A stretch of 64,000 bases of DNA from Whitmania pigra (GCA_021613335.1 JAJTWR010000314.1:1988501-2052500); one strand, 5' to 3'. Positions 1-12,900 are shown, counted from the stretch's first letter. The notes: generated from the letters alone by a model not told the origin. Program-made: numbers and translations.

Positions 1-130
1 AGTTTTCTAAGTTTTGGAAACCTTAATGGCTGATCCATTTTAAAACACAGGTTCACTCGACCTCTAAAATTATTTTAATGATATTTTTAGACTGAGTTTA
101 ATTTGTTTTTAATAGTAGTTAAAATCTCAC

Positions 131-785
131 GTGCAAATGGGTTCTGTGATAAAAAAGCCAAGGTGGAGTACTTCAAGTGTCTGGCAAAAAGTGTTTAACA
201 AATTGATTAATTTGCGAGACACGCCTCTAACGCGTATCGAAAGTTCTTTGAGGGGCAGTTTGGAATCAGCAACCCTCACCAAATCATTAATTCGGTAATG
301 CCCATTTAGAAGGTTTAGATTCATCCAATGGAGCTCATCTCTATGTGAAAGACATGGCGTTAGGAATTGAGCGGGAATGTTCCAACCGATTTCTTTTCCT
401 TTAAGTTGAACATCTTCAAACAAATGCGGTGGCAATCGGACGCCTTCTTTCAATACTATTTTGTAGAATGTATAAAACAAATCATAAATTCATTTAGTTA
501 AATTCGATGAATAAAGTTAAAAGAATAATCATTCTAAATATTGGTGTTTGCCATAAATATGCTTTCACCAAGTTTCGTAATGTTTTTAAAAAATATAACT
601 TTACGAGACACATAACATTATACAATGAAATGTTGTTGCTTAGAGTTTTTGACTATACCTTGTTTGTGAGTAAGATCGGTGTCGAGAAATATGCTTTCGA
701 AGTTAAAGACGGTGGCTTTCAAAAGGATTTCTCTAAGACTCTGCATCTTCAAGCTTGTATGATTTCCCAAATTCGACTTTATTTG
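131..785 (-). CDS. LRR-like protein, two internal/3' exons (partial gene)
   Basis: Two minus-strand exons fit together: 785-659 (acceptor ending TTAAAG, donor after CAAACAAG) and 455-131 (donor CAC|GTGAGA). The phase-1 junction restores a Val codon and an open frame. The product has short leucine/isoleucine motifs such as SLREILLKATVFNF, LPLKELSIRV and TLEVLHLGFF, typical of degenerate leucine-rich repeats in F-box/LRR-type proteins. No F-box is visible. The gene continues beyond base 1 on the 3' side and has no start codon here. A retrotransposon pair begins about 440 bp upstream, so the 5' part may be separated by that insertion or lost. It resembles the LRR-like gene at 45.3-46.1 kb. The opposite-strand open frame over 507-791 is treated as a shadow. 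Family and function are inference from the Leu pattern only. Confidence 0.5.
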
Positions 786-1223
786 CTTTAATATAATTGC
801 TTTAAAAACAAGTTATTGCCAGCAATTTAAATTAAGTTAGTCATTTATGAGTGGTATTTTAAATATGTTATCATTATAATATAATGATTAAGATTTAATA
901 TAAATTTATTGCATAAACCAACTCATTTGCGCTCGTTCTCCTTCGTAAGATTAAAATTACTTTCATTACATACTCGTCAAATTTAAAAGAAATTAAAGTC
1001 AGCTAAAAGTTTATTACTGTGTCTGTTTACAAAATTTTATTAGTAAAAAAAAACAATGAATGAAATGCAGAGAACGTTGAAAGACACTTAGTTTAAGTTA
1101 CTTTAAAATTTTGTTCTTACTCTGTTGTTATAAGAATTAGAAGAATTATTAATTAAAAAATTATTAATTATATTGATCAACATTAATATTATTATAATAA
1201 TCAACATTAATACTACTACGTTT
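786..1223. other. AT-rich intergenic DNA upstream of the LRR-like exons
   Basis: I see no open frame with coding character on either strand. The stretch ends in TAA-like and TACTACTACG sequence, which is the left flank of the retrotransposon array. Confidence 0.5.
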
Positions 1224-4200
1224 CAAAGATTTTATTTAGCCCTCTGACACTTTCTAGAACCATCATCAAAAAAAAAACATCACCCGAATATTTAAAGTCC
1301 TCATACGGGTCAGGGATCACCCAAGGACCATAATATAAATATTTTGAGTTTGAATAGAAGTATTGAAATGGTTAAATAAATTTTCGAAATATTGTCATGA
1401 ATTGTTGAAAGTGTTTTTTGTGCGTCCTCTTTGGCCCTTTCGTCTGTGTTTTCTCCAGGTACTATGCTTGAATAATTTCCATAACTTATATGTCTCCTGT
1501 AACACCTTAATGGATATCCACATAAGAAGTCTTCTTGTGACCCCATGTGCTTTCCAAAACTCCCAGGACTTCAAAGACACCGCGCCTCTCCAATTCAATA
1601 TGAGAGCTGTGATCAGCCCTTTCTGTTTCTCCACATTGGCAATCGGATTGTTTTGCTCCATCCATCTATGAATATCAGGTTTGTCATATTTGTTCACCTT
1701 GAATTCATGCCATCGGTCTAGTCCCATTGTATCTTTAATAATCGCCACATCGCAAACGATGTATTCTGTCTTATTCCAAGCGCAAAGATCTGGAATTCTC
1801 GTTCCTAGTACCGTTGGGATTCTGGGTTCCAATTTCGTTGCGTATCCCTTCTCCTTCAATCTGCTCTCAAGCATTCTCACTATGGCGTCGTGCCTTGCGT
1901 GGCGCGGACCGTTGGTTCTGTGGCAGTTCTGAATAATGTGGCCCAGAGACTCGACCTCTTCACAGCCGGCATCGCAAGTGTGTTGGCCATTGGATTTTTT
2001 CTTGCCGATCGCAGTTTGTTATGAAGGACCGCAGCACGAACCCTCACGCATTGCATGAACTTCTGGGTTGGCATCCTGTCAATACCATCAACCAGCCATT
2101 CGCTGGGAACAACAGCACTCATAAAGGACCTTAGGCCATAACCATCCACTGTTTGATAGAGTTGCTCCGCAGCAATCACTTGTCGGAGATTTGATGACTC
2201 CGCAGTCCCCTTGTTCGGCTGAGGTTTCCCGAATCTTCTCACTTCGCTCATAACAGTTGTGTTGTGATGCAACAATTCCGTAAGGAATTCGTCTTCGTTA
2301 CGCTTTGCTTGTTGTATAACTTTGGTCATTCTTTGGATCCTGACATTCGGAATCCAACTTTTCAGCTGGAGAACCCCCAGACCCCCAAACCTGACGGGGG
2401 CATGTAAAAACGCATTCACTGTATCTTTTGGCAATCGCAGCCATCTTCTTACTGCACCTCTGATTGCAACGTCGGCCGCTTTGAGGGCCTTAAGGGAAAT
2501 TTTGTCAAAGGTGAGCCTGTGAACCAGACTTGGCAACAAGTGCTTCTTCAGAATGAATAATCTCTGACAAGGCTTGAGTGGAGCACGCGAAATGGAGTGA
2601 AGACCCTTCTGAATTCTTTCGCCCAACGAGGAATATTTCATACGTGGTCCTATTTCACACCGAGATATTTGTAGGTGTCTGTGATGCTGAGAGCCTTGAT
2701 TTCCCTTTCCTGCAGTTTCAAGTAAGGTGTGGGATTAACTATCCACTGCTTGCGTTTGCTAATAATTTCGGTTCTCATCGAGGCACATTTTCCTGGATTC
2801 ATGATGAGACCGACTTTAGCCATTTCTGTCTCCAGTTGTCTCAGCATCATTTGCATTCCAATGTCGGTTGCGGACAGCAGAAGGAGATCATCTGCGAAGG
2901 CAACATAATTACACTTCTGTGACCCGGATCCTGCGGTGACGCCGATAGAACTGTCCATGTTGCTCATGAACATGTCAACGACCGCGTTGAAGAGCATAGG
3001 AGACATTGGGTCTCCCTGTCTCACTCCTCTACCAACCGGAATTGCCTCACTGAGTCCGTTCTCCATTTTCATGTAAACTTTGCTGTTGCTGTACAAACTC
3101 GTCAGGTATTTGGTCAGTATTGGGGGGATGCCGAGGCGCCGAACGGCTATCAGGATGGAATGATGGCTCACTGAATCGAAAGCCTTTGCCACGTCTACAA
3201 AGGTCATGTTCAATTTTTTCCTTTCCTTGTTTTTTTATCGATTAGTGCTTTGACAAACCATACGTTATCACCGAGACCATCGCCGTTTCTGAACGCTTTT
3301 TGTCGAGCAGATATTGGCCAAAACTGCAGCATTCTTTTGTTGATTATCCGATGAAATAATCGGCTCATGATGGGACTGACAGTTATGGGCCTAAATTCAT
3401 TCGGGGCGGATGGCTCTTTGACTTTCGGAATGCAACTGACGATTCCCTCCTTGAATGGAGATGGAGGTAGACCAACAAACATCCATAACGTCATGTGAAC
3501 AGCGCAATCAATAAATTTAATCCCTTCGAGATGTTTCTTCTTCATTCCATCCAGTCCTGGAGCGGCATCTTTCAAACCCTTCAAAGCTATTTTGACCTCT
3601 CCGCATGTTATTGGAGCCTCCAAATCATAACATGGTCCCGTTACTGGTGCCACGGGTCTTTCATCTCTGACCGATTCAGTAGAAAACACCTGTCGCCAAT
3701 ACTCGACCAACTTATCGTGAGGAAATGGTTTCTGTTCTTCTCCATAATCCTCATTGAGAACCGACTGTGCACCCTTCGTTGGGTTCTTTTTCATCAGGGT
3801 TTGAAGTTTCTTTCTTTGTTTCTGTCGATCTTGAGTTCTCAATTCTCTCTTGGTTGGTCTTGTCTTGGTCACGAGAAATGTCCTGTTACCTCCTTGGTTA
3901 TTGTTTTCTTTTCTATTCTGGCGGATCAGTTTTTTCTTTTCGCGACCTCGGGTTGGTCGAACATTCCTCGCTTTGCTACTTTTCATCAGGCCCCCAATCT
4001 ACACCAGGTACTCACTGTCTATCAAATTTTGCTTTGTTTCTGTTGGTGTTGATTGGTTCAACAGGTAAGACAATTCCTCAGCCGAAAGATTTAATAGCTC
4101 GTAGTTGCCAATCACAAATTGTTTTAAACATAAGCCGCTACCAACATCGTCTGTCTCCTGCACATCCGGAATGGGATTAATCAATATTTTGGTCTGATTA

Positions 4201-5137
4201 CGTGATTCCGTTGTTCTTTCTAATATAAAGTCGTTGTAGAAGGTTCGGTATTGCTGTTTATTTCTAACCCTCCTGATACTATTCACCGACATGTTTGGCA
4301 GATGTTGGTGCAGAGACACGTTTATTCGTTTCTTTTCATTCGATTTTAAACTTCCATTCTGCCTCCGCTATCTGAGTCCAAACGACTGTGTCCTGTGAGG
4401 GAGGAATCACACTAACAAGGGCATCGTTTGTAAAGTCAGCACCATCTTCTGCAACGTCCTTCTTTTTCCCTTCTCGTCGATTCTGAAGTAGTTTTCTGTA
4501 AACTTCTTGTCTTCTATGACACTTTACAGCCTCCAATGTGCGGTGTTGAAATCTCTTGTGAGCCTCCACATTGATATTCTTACAACCATTTTCAATCAGC
4601 TCCAGTTCAATTTCTGCCAGCATGTTGGATTCCTCTGTTGACCACAAACATTTTGAATAAGTTTTTCCGGCTCTTTTTTCGTGATATTCGACGGGATGTT
4701 TTTGGTTCTGATGCAACTTTAGTCCTTTGGTTGTCTTAAATGAAGCCAAGCAATATTCACATTTCACTGAATCTTGAATTTCAGGATTTGGTTCTGAACT
4801 CTTCTGCGAGTCTTCTACCTTGACGACGACCTGTCTTGACCTCAGATTACGCACAATAACATTAGAACCGGTTTTGTTAGACATTATTTAGGGAGGAAAT
4901 AGTCGGTTTAAAGACAAAAATCCGAAGATTCTCAGCGGACGAAAACGTTAACGTTGTAAGTTTTGTCTTCAATTTTCCCCGTTTCAACGAGTAGTTTCAC
5001 CTTTTAACGAATGAAAGGTAGGGGACACGAAAAAAAACGAGATAATTAAGCTAAACCAGTGTATTTTCTAGCGATATTTTCACAAAAACAACGCACGAGA
5101 AACAAACCGGCCGCACCTCAGCTCTCTCGCTCGAAAC
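1224..5137 (-). mobile_element. RLE-type non-LTR retrotransposon (R2/R4-like), copy 1, decayed
   Basis: This is a nearly identical copy of the element at 5146-9053. The 5' end is at 5137 (next to the sequence reading TTTCGAGCGAG on the minus strand) and the 3' end at 1224 (minus-strand AAAATCTTTG). It has a 5' UTR of about 250 bp, a C2H2 plus Myb-like N terminus, a reverse transcriptase with a YVAFADD core, a Cys/His knuckle and a PD-(D/E)XK-like restriction-type endonuclease. Compared with copy 2 it carries a 1-bp insertion near 4347, a TGG-to-TAG stop at 3999-4001, and single-base losses near 3225, 2653 and 1980. It is therefore non-coding as it stands. Its 5' end abuts the 3' end of copy 2 with one TAG trinucleotide plus a few bases between them. 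Confidence 0.88.
1395..4884 (-). pseudogene. Broken ZF-Myb-RT-endonuclease ORF of copy 1
   Basis: The reading frame survives only in five pieces: 4884-4336 (zinc finger and Myb-like region), 4319-3999, 3986-3210 (RT N-terminal part), 3213-2650 (RT core with KAFDSVSHH, GVRQGDPMSP and YVAFADDLLLLS), 2641-1880 (RT thumb region) and 1880-1395 (endonuclease with RIPDLCAW and VCDVAIIKD). Each break is a small indel or a nonsense change visible by aligning to copy 2, where the matching bases keep the frame open. The amino-acid sequence between breaks is otherwise almost identical to copy 2, so the decay is recent. Confidence 0.85.
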
Positions 5138-5145
5138 TACTTTGC
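5138..5145. other. Junction between tandem retrotransposon copies
   Basis: Only eight bases (CTACTTTG on +) lie between the 5' end of copy 1 and the shared 3' terminus of copy 2. On the minus strand this contains one TAG unit, the same trinucleotide that flanks the array on both outer sides. Confidence 0.6.
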
Positions 5146-5314
5146 AAAGATTTTATTTAGCCCTCTGACACTTTCTAGAACCATCATCAAAAAAAAACAT
5201 CACCCGAATATTTAAAGTCCTCATACGGGTCAGGGATCACCCAAGGACCATAATATAAATATTTTGAGTGCGAATAGAAGTATTGAAATGGTTAAATAAA
5301 TTTTCGAAATATTG

Positions 5315-8107
5315 TCATGAATTATTGAAAGTGTTTTTTGTGCGTCCTCTTTGGCCCTTTCGTCTGTGTTTTCTCCAGGTACTATGCTTGAAAAATTTCC
5401 AGATCTTATATGTCTCCTGTAACACCTTAATGGATATCCACATAAGAAGTCTTCTTGTGACCCCATGTGCTTTCCAAAACTCCCAGGACTTCAAAGACAC
5501 CGCGCCCCTCCAATTCAATATGAGAGCTGTGATCAGCCCTTTCTGTTTCTCCACATTGGCAATCGGATTGTTTTGCTCCATCCATCTATGAATATCAGGT
5601 TTGTCATATTTGTTCACCTTGAATTCATGCCATCGGTCTAGTCCCATTGTATCTTTAATAATCGCCACATCGCAAACGATGTATTCTGTCTTATTCCAAG
5701 CGCAAAGATCTGGAATTCTCGTTCCTAGTACCGTTGGGATTCTGGGTTCCAATTTCGTTGCGTATCCCTTCTCCTTCAATCTGCTCTCAAGCATTCTCAC
5801 TATGGCGTCGTGCCTTGCGTGGCGCGGACCGTTGGTTCTGTGGCAGTTCTGAATAATGTGGCCCAGAGACTCGACCTCTTCACAGCCGGCATCGCAAGTG
5901 GTGTTGGCCATTGGATTTTTTCTTGCCGATCGCAGTTTGTTATGAAGGACCGCAGCACGAACCCTCACGCATTGCATGAACTTCTGGGTTGGCATCCTGT
6001 CAATACCATCAACCAGCCATTCGCTGGGAACAACAGCACTCATAAAGGACCTTAGGCCATAACCATCCACTGTTTGATAGAGTTGCTCCGCAGCAATCAC
6101 TTGTCGGAGATTTGATGACTCCGCAGTCCCCTTGTTCGGCTGAGGTTTCCCGAATCTTCTCACTTCGCTCATAACAGTTGTGTTGTGATGCAACAATTCC
6201 GTAAGGAATTCGTCTTCGTTATGCTTTGCTTGTTGTATAACTTTGGTCATTCTTTGGATCCTGACATTCGGAATCCAACTTTTCAGCTGGAGAACCCCCA
6301 GACCCCCAAACCTGACAGGGGCATGTAAAAACGCATTCACTGTGTCTTTTGGCAATCGCAGCCATCTTCTTACTGCACCTCTGATTGCAACGTCGGCCGC
6401 TTTGAGGGCCTTAAGGGAAATTTTGTCAAAGGTGAGCCCGTGAACCAGACTTGGCAACAAGTGCTTCTTCAGAATGAATAATCTCTGACAAGGCTTGAGT
6501 GGAGCACGCGAAATGGAGTGAAGACCCTTCTGAATTCTTTCGCCCAACGAGGAATATTTCATACGTGGTCCTATTTCAACACCGAGATATTTGTAGGTGT
6601 CTGTGATGCTGAGAGCCTTGATTTCCCTTTCCTGCAGTTTCAAGTAAGGTGTGGGATTAACTATCCACTGCTTGCGTTTGCTGATAATTTCGGTTCTCAT
6701 CGAGGCACATTTTCCTGGATTCATGATGAGACCGACTTTAGCCATTTCTGTCTCCAGTTGTCTCAGCATCATTTGCATTCCAATGTCGGTTGAGGACAGC
6801 AGAAGGAGATCATCTGCGAAGGCAACATAATTACACTTCTGTGACCCAGATCCTGCGGTGACGCCGATAGAACTGTCCATGTTGCTCATGAACATGTCAA
6901 CGACCGCGTTGAAAAGCATAGGAGACATTGGGTCTCCCTGTCTCACTCCTCTACCAACCGGAATTGCCTCACTGAGTCCGTTCTCCATTTTCATGTAAAC
7001 TTTGCTGTTGCTGTACAAGCTCGTCAGGTATTTGGTCAGCATTGGGGGGGTGCCGAGGCGCCGAACGGCTATCAGGATGGAATGATGGCTCACTGAATCG
7101 AAAGCCTTTGCCACGTCTACAAAGGTCATGTTCAATTTTTTCCTTTCCTGTCTTTTTTTATCGATTAGTGCTTTGACAAACCACACGTTATCACCGAGAC
7201 CATCGCCGTTTCTGAACGCTTTTTGTCGAGCAGATATTGGCCAAAACTGCAGCATTCTTTTGTTGATTATCCGATGAAATAATCGGCTCATGATGGGACT
7301 GACAGTTATGGGCCTAAATTCATTCGGGGCGGATGGCTCTTTGACTTTCGGAATGCAACTGACGATTCCCTCCTTGAATGGAGATGGAGGGAGACCAACA
7401 AACATCCATAACGTCATGTGAACAGCGCAATCAATAAATTTAATCCCTTCGAGATGTTTCTTCTTCATTCCATCCAGTCCTGGAGCGGCATCTTTCAAAC
7501 CCTTCCAAGCTATTTTGACCTCACCGCATGTTATTGGAGCCTCCAAATCATAACATGGTCCCGTTACTGGTGCCACGGGTCTTTCATCTCTGACCGATTC
7601 ACTAGAAAACACCTGTCGCCAATACTCGACCAACTTATCGTGAGGAAATGGTTTCTGTTCTTCTCCATAATCCTCATTGAGAACCGACTGTGAACCCTTC
7701 GTTGGGTTCTTTTTCATCAGGGTTTGAAGCTTCTTTCTTTGTTTTTGTCGATCTTGAGTTCTCAATTCTCTCTTGGTTGGTCTTGTCTTGGTCACGAGAA
7801 ATGTCCTGTTACCTCCTTGGTTATTGTTTTCTTTTCTATTCTGGCGGATCAGTTTTTTCTTTTCGCGACCTCGGGTTGGTCGAACATTCCTCGCTTTGCT
7901 ACTTTTCATCAGGCCCCCAATCCACACCAGGTACTCACTGTCTATCAAATTTTGCTTTGTTTCTGTTGGTGTTGATTGGTTCAACAGGTAAGACAATTCC
8001 TCAGCCGAAAGATTTAATAGCTCGTAGTTGCCAATCACAAATTGTTTTAAACATAAGCCGCTACCAACATCGTCTGTCTCCTGCACATCCGGAATGGGAT
8101 TAATCAA
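5315..8107 (-). CDS. Retrotransposon reverse transcriptase with restriction-like endonuclease (930 codons)
   Basis: This frame makes a polyprotein that would nick the target site and reverse transcribe its own RNA from the nick. Visible in order: a lysine/arginine-rich linker (about 70-135); RT finger motifs with APGLDG and NEFRPITV (about 215-275); motif A FVDVAKAFDS (about 328-338); motif B GVRQGDPMSPMLFNAV; the catalytic YVAFADD box (about 428-434); NPGKCA and KYLGVEIGP after it; a CxxxC-x7-HxxxxC zinc knuckle (about 735-755); and the RLE motif RIPDLCAW...VCDVAIIKD (about 797-815). The listed start is not the true start, since upstream sequence in copy 1 stays in frame with the DNA-binding region. 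Every catalytic motif is intact; only the upstream 4-bp frameshift breaks the full product. Confidence 0.9.
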   Translation of the reverse strand: MINPIPDVQETDDVGSGLCLKQFVIGNYELLNLSAEELSYLLNQSTPTETKQNLIDSEYLVWIGGLMKSSKARNVRPTRGREKKKLIRQNRKENNNQGGNRTFLVTKTRPTKRELRTQDRQKQRKKLQTLMKKNPTKGSQSVLNEDYGEEQKPFPHDKLVEYWRQVFSSESVRDERPVAPVTGPCYDLEAPITCGEVKIAWKGLKDAAPGLDGMKKKHLEGIKFIDCAVHMTLWMFVGLPPSPFKEGIVSCIPKVKEPSAPNEFRPITVSPIMSRLFHRIINKRMLQFWPISARQKAFRNGDGLGDNVWFVKALIDKKRQERKKLNMTFVDVAKAFDSVSHHSILIAVRRLGTPPMLTKYLTSLYSNSKVYMKMENGLSEAIPVGRGVRQGDPMSPMLFNAVVDMFMSNMDSSIGVTAGSGSQKCNYVAFADDLLLLSSTDIGMQMMLRQLETEMAKVGLIMNPGKCASMRTEIISKRKQWIVNPTPYLKLQEREIKALSITDTYKYLGVEIGPRMKYSSLGERIQKGLHSISRAPLKPCQRLFILKKHLLPSLVHGLTFDKISLKALKAADVAIRGAVRRWLRLPKDTVNAFLHAPVRFGGLGVLQLKSWIPNVRIQRMTKVIQQAKHNEDEFLTELLHHNTTVMSEVRRFGKPQPNKGTAESSNLRQVIAAEQLYQTVDGYGLRSFMSAVVPSEWLVDGIDRMPTQKFMQCVRVRAAVLHNKLRSARKNPMANTTCDAGCEEVESLGHIIQNCHRTNGPRHARHDAIVRMLESRLKEKGYATKLEPRIPTVLGTRIPDLCAWNKTEYIVCDVAIIKDTMGLDRWHEFKVNKYDKPDIHRWMEQNNPIANVEKQKGLITALILNWRGAVSLKSWEFWKAHGVTRRLLMWISIKVLQETYKIWKFFKHSTWRKHRRKGQRGRTKNTFNNS

Positions 8108-8142
8108 TATTTTGGTCTGATTACGTGATTCCGTTGTTCTTT

Positions 8143-8802
8143 CTAATATAAAGTCGTTGTAGAAGGTTCGGTATTGCTGTTTCTAACCCTCCTGATACTA
8201 TTCACCGACATGTTTGGCAGATGTTGGTGCAGAGACACGTTTATTCGTTTCTTTTCATTCGATTTTAACTTCCATTCTGCCTCCGCTATCTGAGTCCAAA
8301 CGACTGTGTCCTGTGAGGGAGGAATCACACTAACAAGGGCATCGTTTGTAAAGTCAGCACCATCTTCTGCAACGTCCTTCTTTTTCCCTTCTCGTCGATT
8401 CTGAAGTAGTTTTCTGTAAACTTCTTGTCTTCTGTGACACTTTACAGCCTCCAATGTGCGGTGTTGAAATCTCTTGTGAGCCTCCACATTGATATTCTTA
8501 CAACCATTTTCAATCAGCTCCAGTTCAATTTCTGCCAGCATGTTGGATTCCTCTGTTGACCACAAACATTTTGAATAAGTTTTTCCGGCTCTTTTTTCGT
8601 GATATTCGACGGGATGTTTTTGGTTCTGATGCAACTTTAGTCCTTTGGTTGTCTTAAATGAAGCCAAGCAATATTCACATTTCACTGAATCTTGAATTTC
8701 AGGATTTGGTTCTGAACTCTTCTGCGAGTCTTCTACCTTGACGACGACCTGTCTTGACCTCAGATTACGCACAATAACATTAGAACCGGTTTTGTTAGAC
8801 AT
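8143..8802 (-). CDS. Retrotransposon N-terminal zinc finger / Myb-like DNA-binding region
   Basis: Starts at an ATG (8802-8800) just downstream of CCTCCCTAAATA. A single C2H2 finger is formed by Cys42, Cys45, His58 and His63 (CEYCLASF...LHQNQKH). A Myb/SANT-like segment begins at WSTEES (about 81) and runs to about 133. In R2-type elements such N-terminal domains bind the target DNA. The frame ends early because of a 4-bp loss near 8180; in copy 1 the matching sequence reads on toward the RT. Copy 1 has its own 1-bp insertion slightly upstream, so neither copy alone keeps the whole N terminus joined to the RT. Confidence 0.82.
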   Translation of the reverse strand: MSNKTGSNVIVRNLRSRQVVVKVEDSQKSSEPNPEIQDSVKCEYCLASFKTTKGLKLHQNQKHPVEYHEKRAGKTYSKCLWSTEESNMLAEIELELIENGCKNINVEAHKRFQHRTLEAVKCHRRQEVYRKLLQNRREGKKKDVAEDGADFTNDALVSVIPPSQDTVVWTQIAEAEWKLKSNEKKRINVSLHQHLPNMSVNSIRRVRNSNTEPSTTTLY

Positions 8803-9360
<558 letters not shown>

Positions 9361-9539
9361 GAAGAAGATCAATATTAATACTATTACAGTTAATTTTACA
9401 TTAATGTCATTATAATCAGACAGAGACAATGTCTTAAAAACACTGGTCAATGATTTGATAGTTGTCGTTAAGACAATAAAAACTTTGCGTCTCCAAGTTG
9501 AGAAAGACGTGATGCTCAAACTGAAGACTGTGAGTATAG

Positions 9540-9600
9540 GCTTGAGATTTGAACCCACGACCTTGAAAATACTTCCCGCTAACCAGGCACGCGTACACGT
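9540..9600 (-). repeat. tRNA-like head of a probable SINE or tRNA pseudogene
   Basis: On the minus strand, GCCTGGTTAGCGGG (A-box-like, around 9580-9590) is followed by AGGTCGTGGGTTCAAATC (B box, around 9546-9563). That spacing and the B-box sequence are typical of RNA polymerase III promoters. A complete cloverleaf cannot be drawn, so this is a degenerate tRNA-derived repeat rather than a functional tRNA gene. Confidence 0.5.
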
Positions 9601-10840
9601 TAACATGTGACAGAGAAATCGAAATCAAAATCCAAAATCGTTCTATTGATGGTTGCCAAATAAGGACAATTTTGGCTCCTTAGATCTTCTACAGCCTTCT
9701 TATTAACAACTTTCAGATTCTCAGCAAAATCAGTGCCAATTTCATCATGGCATCTTTTAAATACAGACACCATAACCACTACTGAGCAATTCTTTTCCTA
9801 TTGATAATAGAAATTTGTTTTTAGTTATTTATGCTTAGCGTATTCGTACAAAATAATTTCTTTTTTGGCGTATTGTTAATCAAGATGGAATTGGAAACTT
9901 GATGCTTTCGACTACTCTTGTTGTATATCGTGATCCAAAATGATTAAGGCGTCCGAAAGACTGCAAATGTGAATTTAAATTACATTGCATTATTTTATAT
10001 AAAGTTAATAAAATTAAGACTGAAAAATTGTCTTAACAAATCGATTAACTTGTGAGTCATACTCCTAAAAATTAGTCCGTCGAATCCAAGGAGTTTATTG
10101 GAATTTGATTCCACTTCTTTAAAAAAAATCTGCTTTTGTCATGCGCTTCCGTTCTTAATTCAATACACGGATGATCTACGGATTGATTGTCATTGATTGA
10201 TATCGCGTTTCGTGTGATTGATATTAGCACTTTTTGATTATATGAGCTGAAAATGGTATGACTGAAGTGGTTGAATCTCAATTGAGAAATTGAAATTGAA
10301 TTTGGTTGAAATTAGTGGCTATCAGAAGATTATTTTTTGATTCATTCACAGACATTTAATTGGTCGTCATCTTCATCATTTCTGTTTGCAGGGATTTCTG
10401 ATTCGACGTCTGTTTACATCATCGCAGCTGTTTGTACTCCTCCACTCCAATAAACTCCCTCGCTTGTGCTTGCTATCTCTCCTGTTTGTCGGTAATTTTT
10501 ATCACTGTAGGTTTTCCCAGTGTTGTAATTTTGAAAATGTTTCTGGTATGTCAGGAAATGAAGAAAGAAACTTGTGCATTGTTGTTCCTTTTCCGCTCTT
10601 TTTGTAATTATTTCAACATCACAACAACATCACAACAACAACAACAACATTGGTTTTTGTTATTGGTCAAATTATTATTATGTATTAAGCCAAATTTGAA
10701 CATGACGATGATGAGGATGAATGTGATGACGGGTATGAGAATGCAGGGGTTCCAAAAAATAAGAACCATTTGATTTATGACCATCTACCCTCTCAACTTC
10801 CATTACCATCTCACTCTCTTGAAACTTTTTTGTACCTCCT
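9601..10840. other. AT-rich intergenic DNA, no convincing gene
   Basis: A minus-strand open stretch at about 9785-9655 (MVSVFKRCHDEIGTDF...) and another at 10281-10072 have some coding-like composition. Neither matches a family I know or has clear partner exons. Otherwise I see only AT-rich sequence and short CAA/ATG runs near 10620-10730. Confidence 0.35.
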
Positions 10841-10844
10841 TCTC

Positions 10845-11610
<766 letters not shown>

Positions 11611-12634
11611 ATAATGAGTTGATTTTAAACTGGAAAAATAAGAATGTTGGATGACTTCGGAGTGATTGGAAGCTGAATTTGACGGAAATGACTCGAAAAG
11701 GTAAATTGAATGGCAATGCGTTTAGTAAAAGATAGGACTGTATTGGAAGGCAGCACAAACGCATCTAGGATCCTTGGCGCCTTGGTCGAATCTGATGATT
11801 TGGCGCCCCCTTAATTAGTATTATTAATTTATTATCCTATTTTGAAAATTAGGTGCTTTCCTCCAGCTGAATATTATTAATTTGCCGCCACCTAGACACG
11901 GCGTCCATATAAAGGATGAGACTGAGGTAGGAAGTGGAACTTTCAAAAAGAAGAGAAGTGTTTTCGTTTCCAGTTTTTGGATCTTGTGATGCTACTGTGG
12001 GTCTACTTTTAAATTGAGAGGTTGTTTATCAATGAGGTTGTTTACTTTTATTTATTTAGGTTTTTAATTTATTTCTTCAAACCATTTGGCATTTTTCAAA
12101 GGGTAGAAGTTTAATTATCAATTCAATTAAATGATCGTTGGTTTTAAACATATTTACGTTCAATTTATTAGGATTTTTTTTATATTTAATTTATTATAAT
12201 AAATTTATTGTATTAAATACTTTGGTCTAATTTAAATGTTTAAATGCATTTACGATCTAGGCATTCTCCAGCATAAAACAAATCTTACTATTTAGTATAA
12301 TAAGAATGTTACAGACATTATTGATAATGTTATTATTGTTGTTATAATTTCAGTTGTTATTATTACAGTTGTTGTTATTGTAGTTGGTGCTTTTATAGTT
12401 CTTATTAAAGTTGTTTTGATCATAAATAATTACAATGACGTTCTATAAATAAAATAGTCTTATTCCGTTTAAAAATTAGACGAGTCTTTTTTGACGATGA
12501 CGATGATGATAATGATTAGTCTAGTCAAACATTAACGTTACACGCATTAGTACATGCTTGAAACAAATATTAAAATAAATTATTAAAAATATTTAATAAA
12601 GGAAAAACGACAACTGATCATAACCATTCATCAG
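11611..12634. other. AT-rich DNA upstream of the first filamin exon seen
   Basis: No filamin-like or other exon was found. Around 11768-11815 GGCGCC occurs twice in a short GC-richer patch. If the filamin gene extends upstream, this is intron sequence. Confidence 0.4.
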
Positions 12635-12900
12635 AGACAAGCGGTAAATATGGACTCATTACCAGACGAGTTGACAGTAAACGGGGATGGTTCCTTGTCC
12701 GTCAGACACAAGGCAGACGATATTGGGCCTCATGAGATGTTTCTCAGTTTCAATGAGTGCATCCTTGACGGTAATTATATTATAATAATTATTATTATTG
12801 TTGGTGATGATGATGATTATTATTATTACTATTATTTTTTTTTTTATTTATTTAAAAAAAATTTATTTATTTATTTATTATTATTATTTTCATTATTATT

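Noticed and set aside
507..791. 94-codon plus-strand ATG frame
   Set aside because: The opposite strand gives a phase-consistent LRR-like exon with matching splice sites, so this is most likely a shadow.
3495..4180. Plus-strand open frames inside the retrotransposon copies
   Set aside because: They are antisense to the RT frame, occur in the same places in both copies and resemble no protein.
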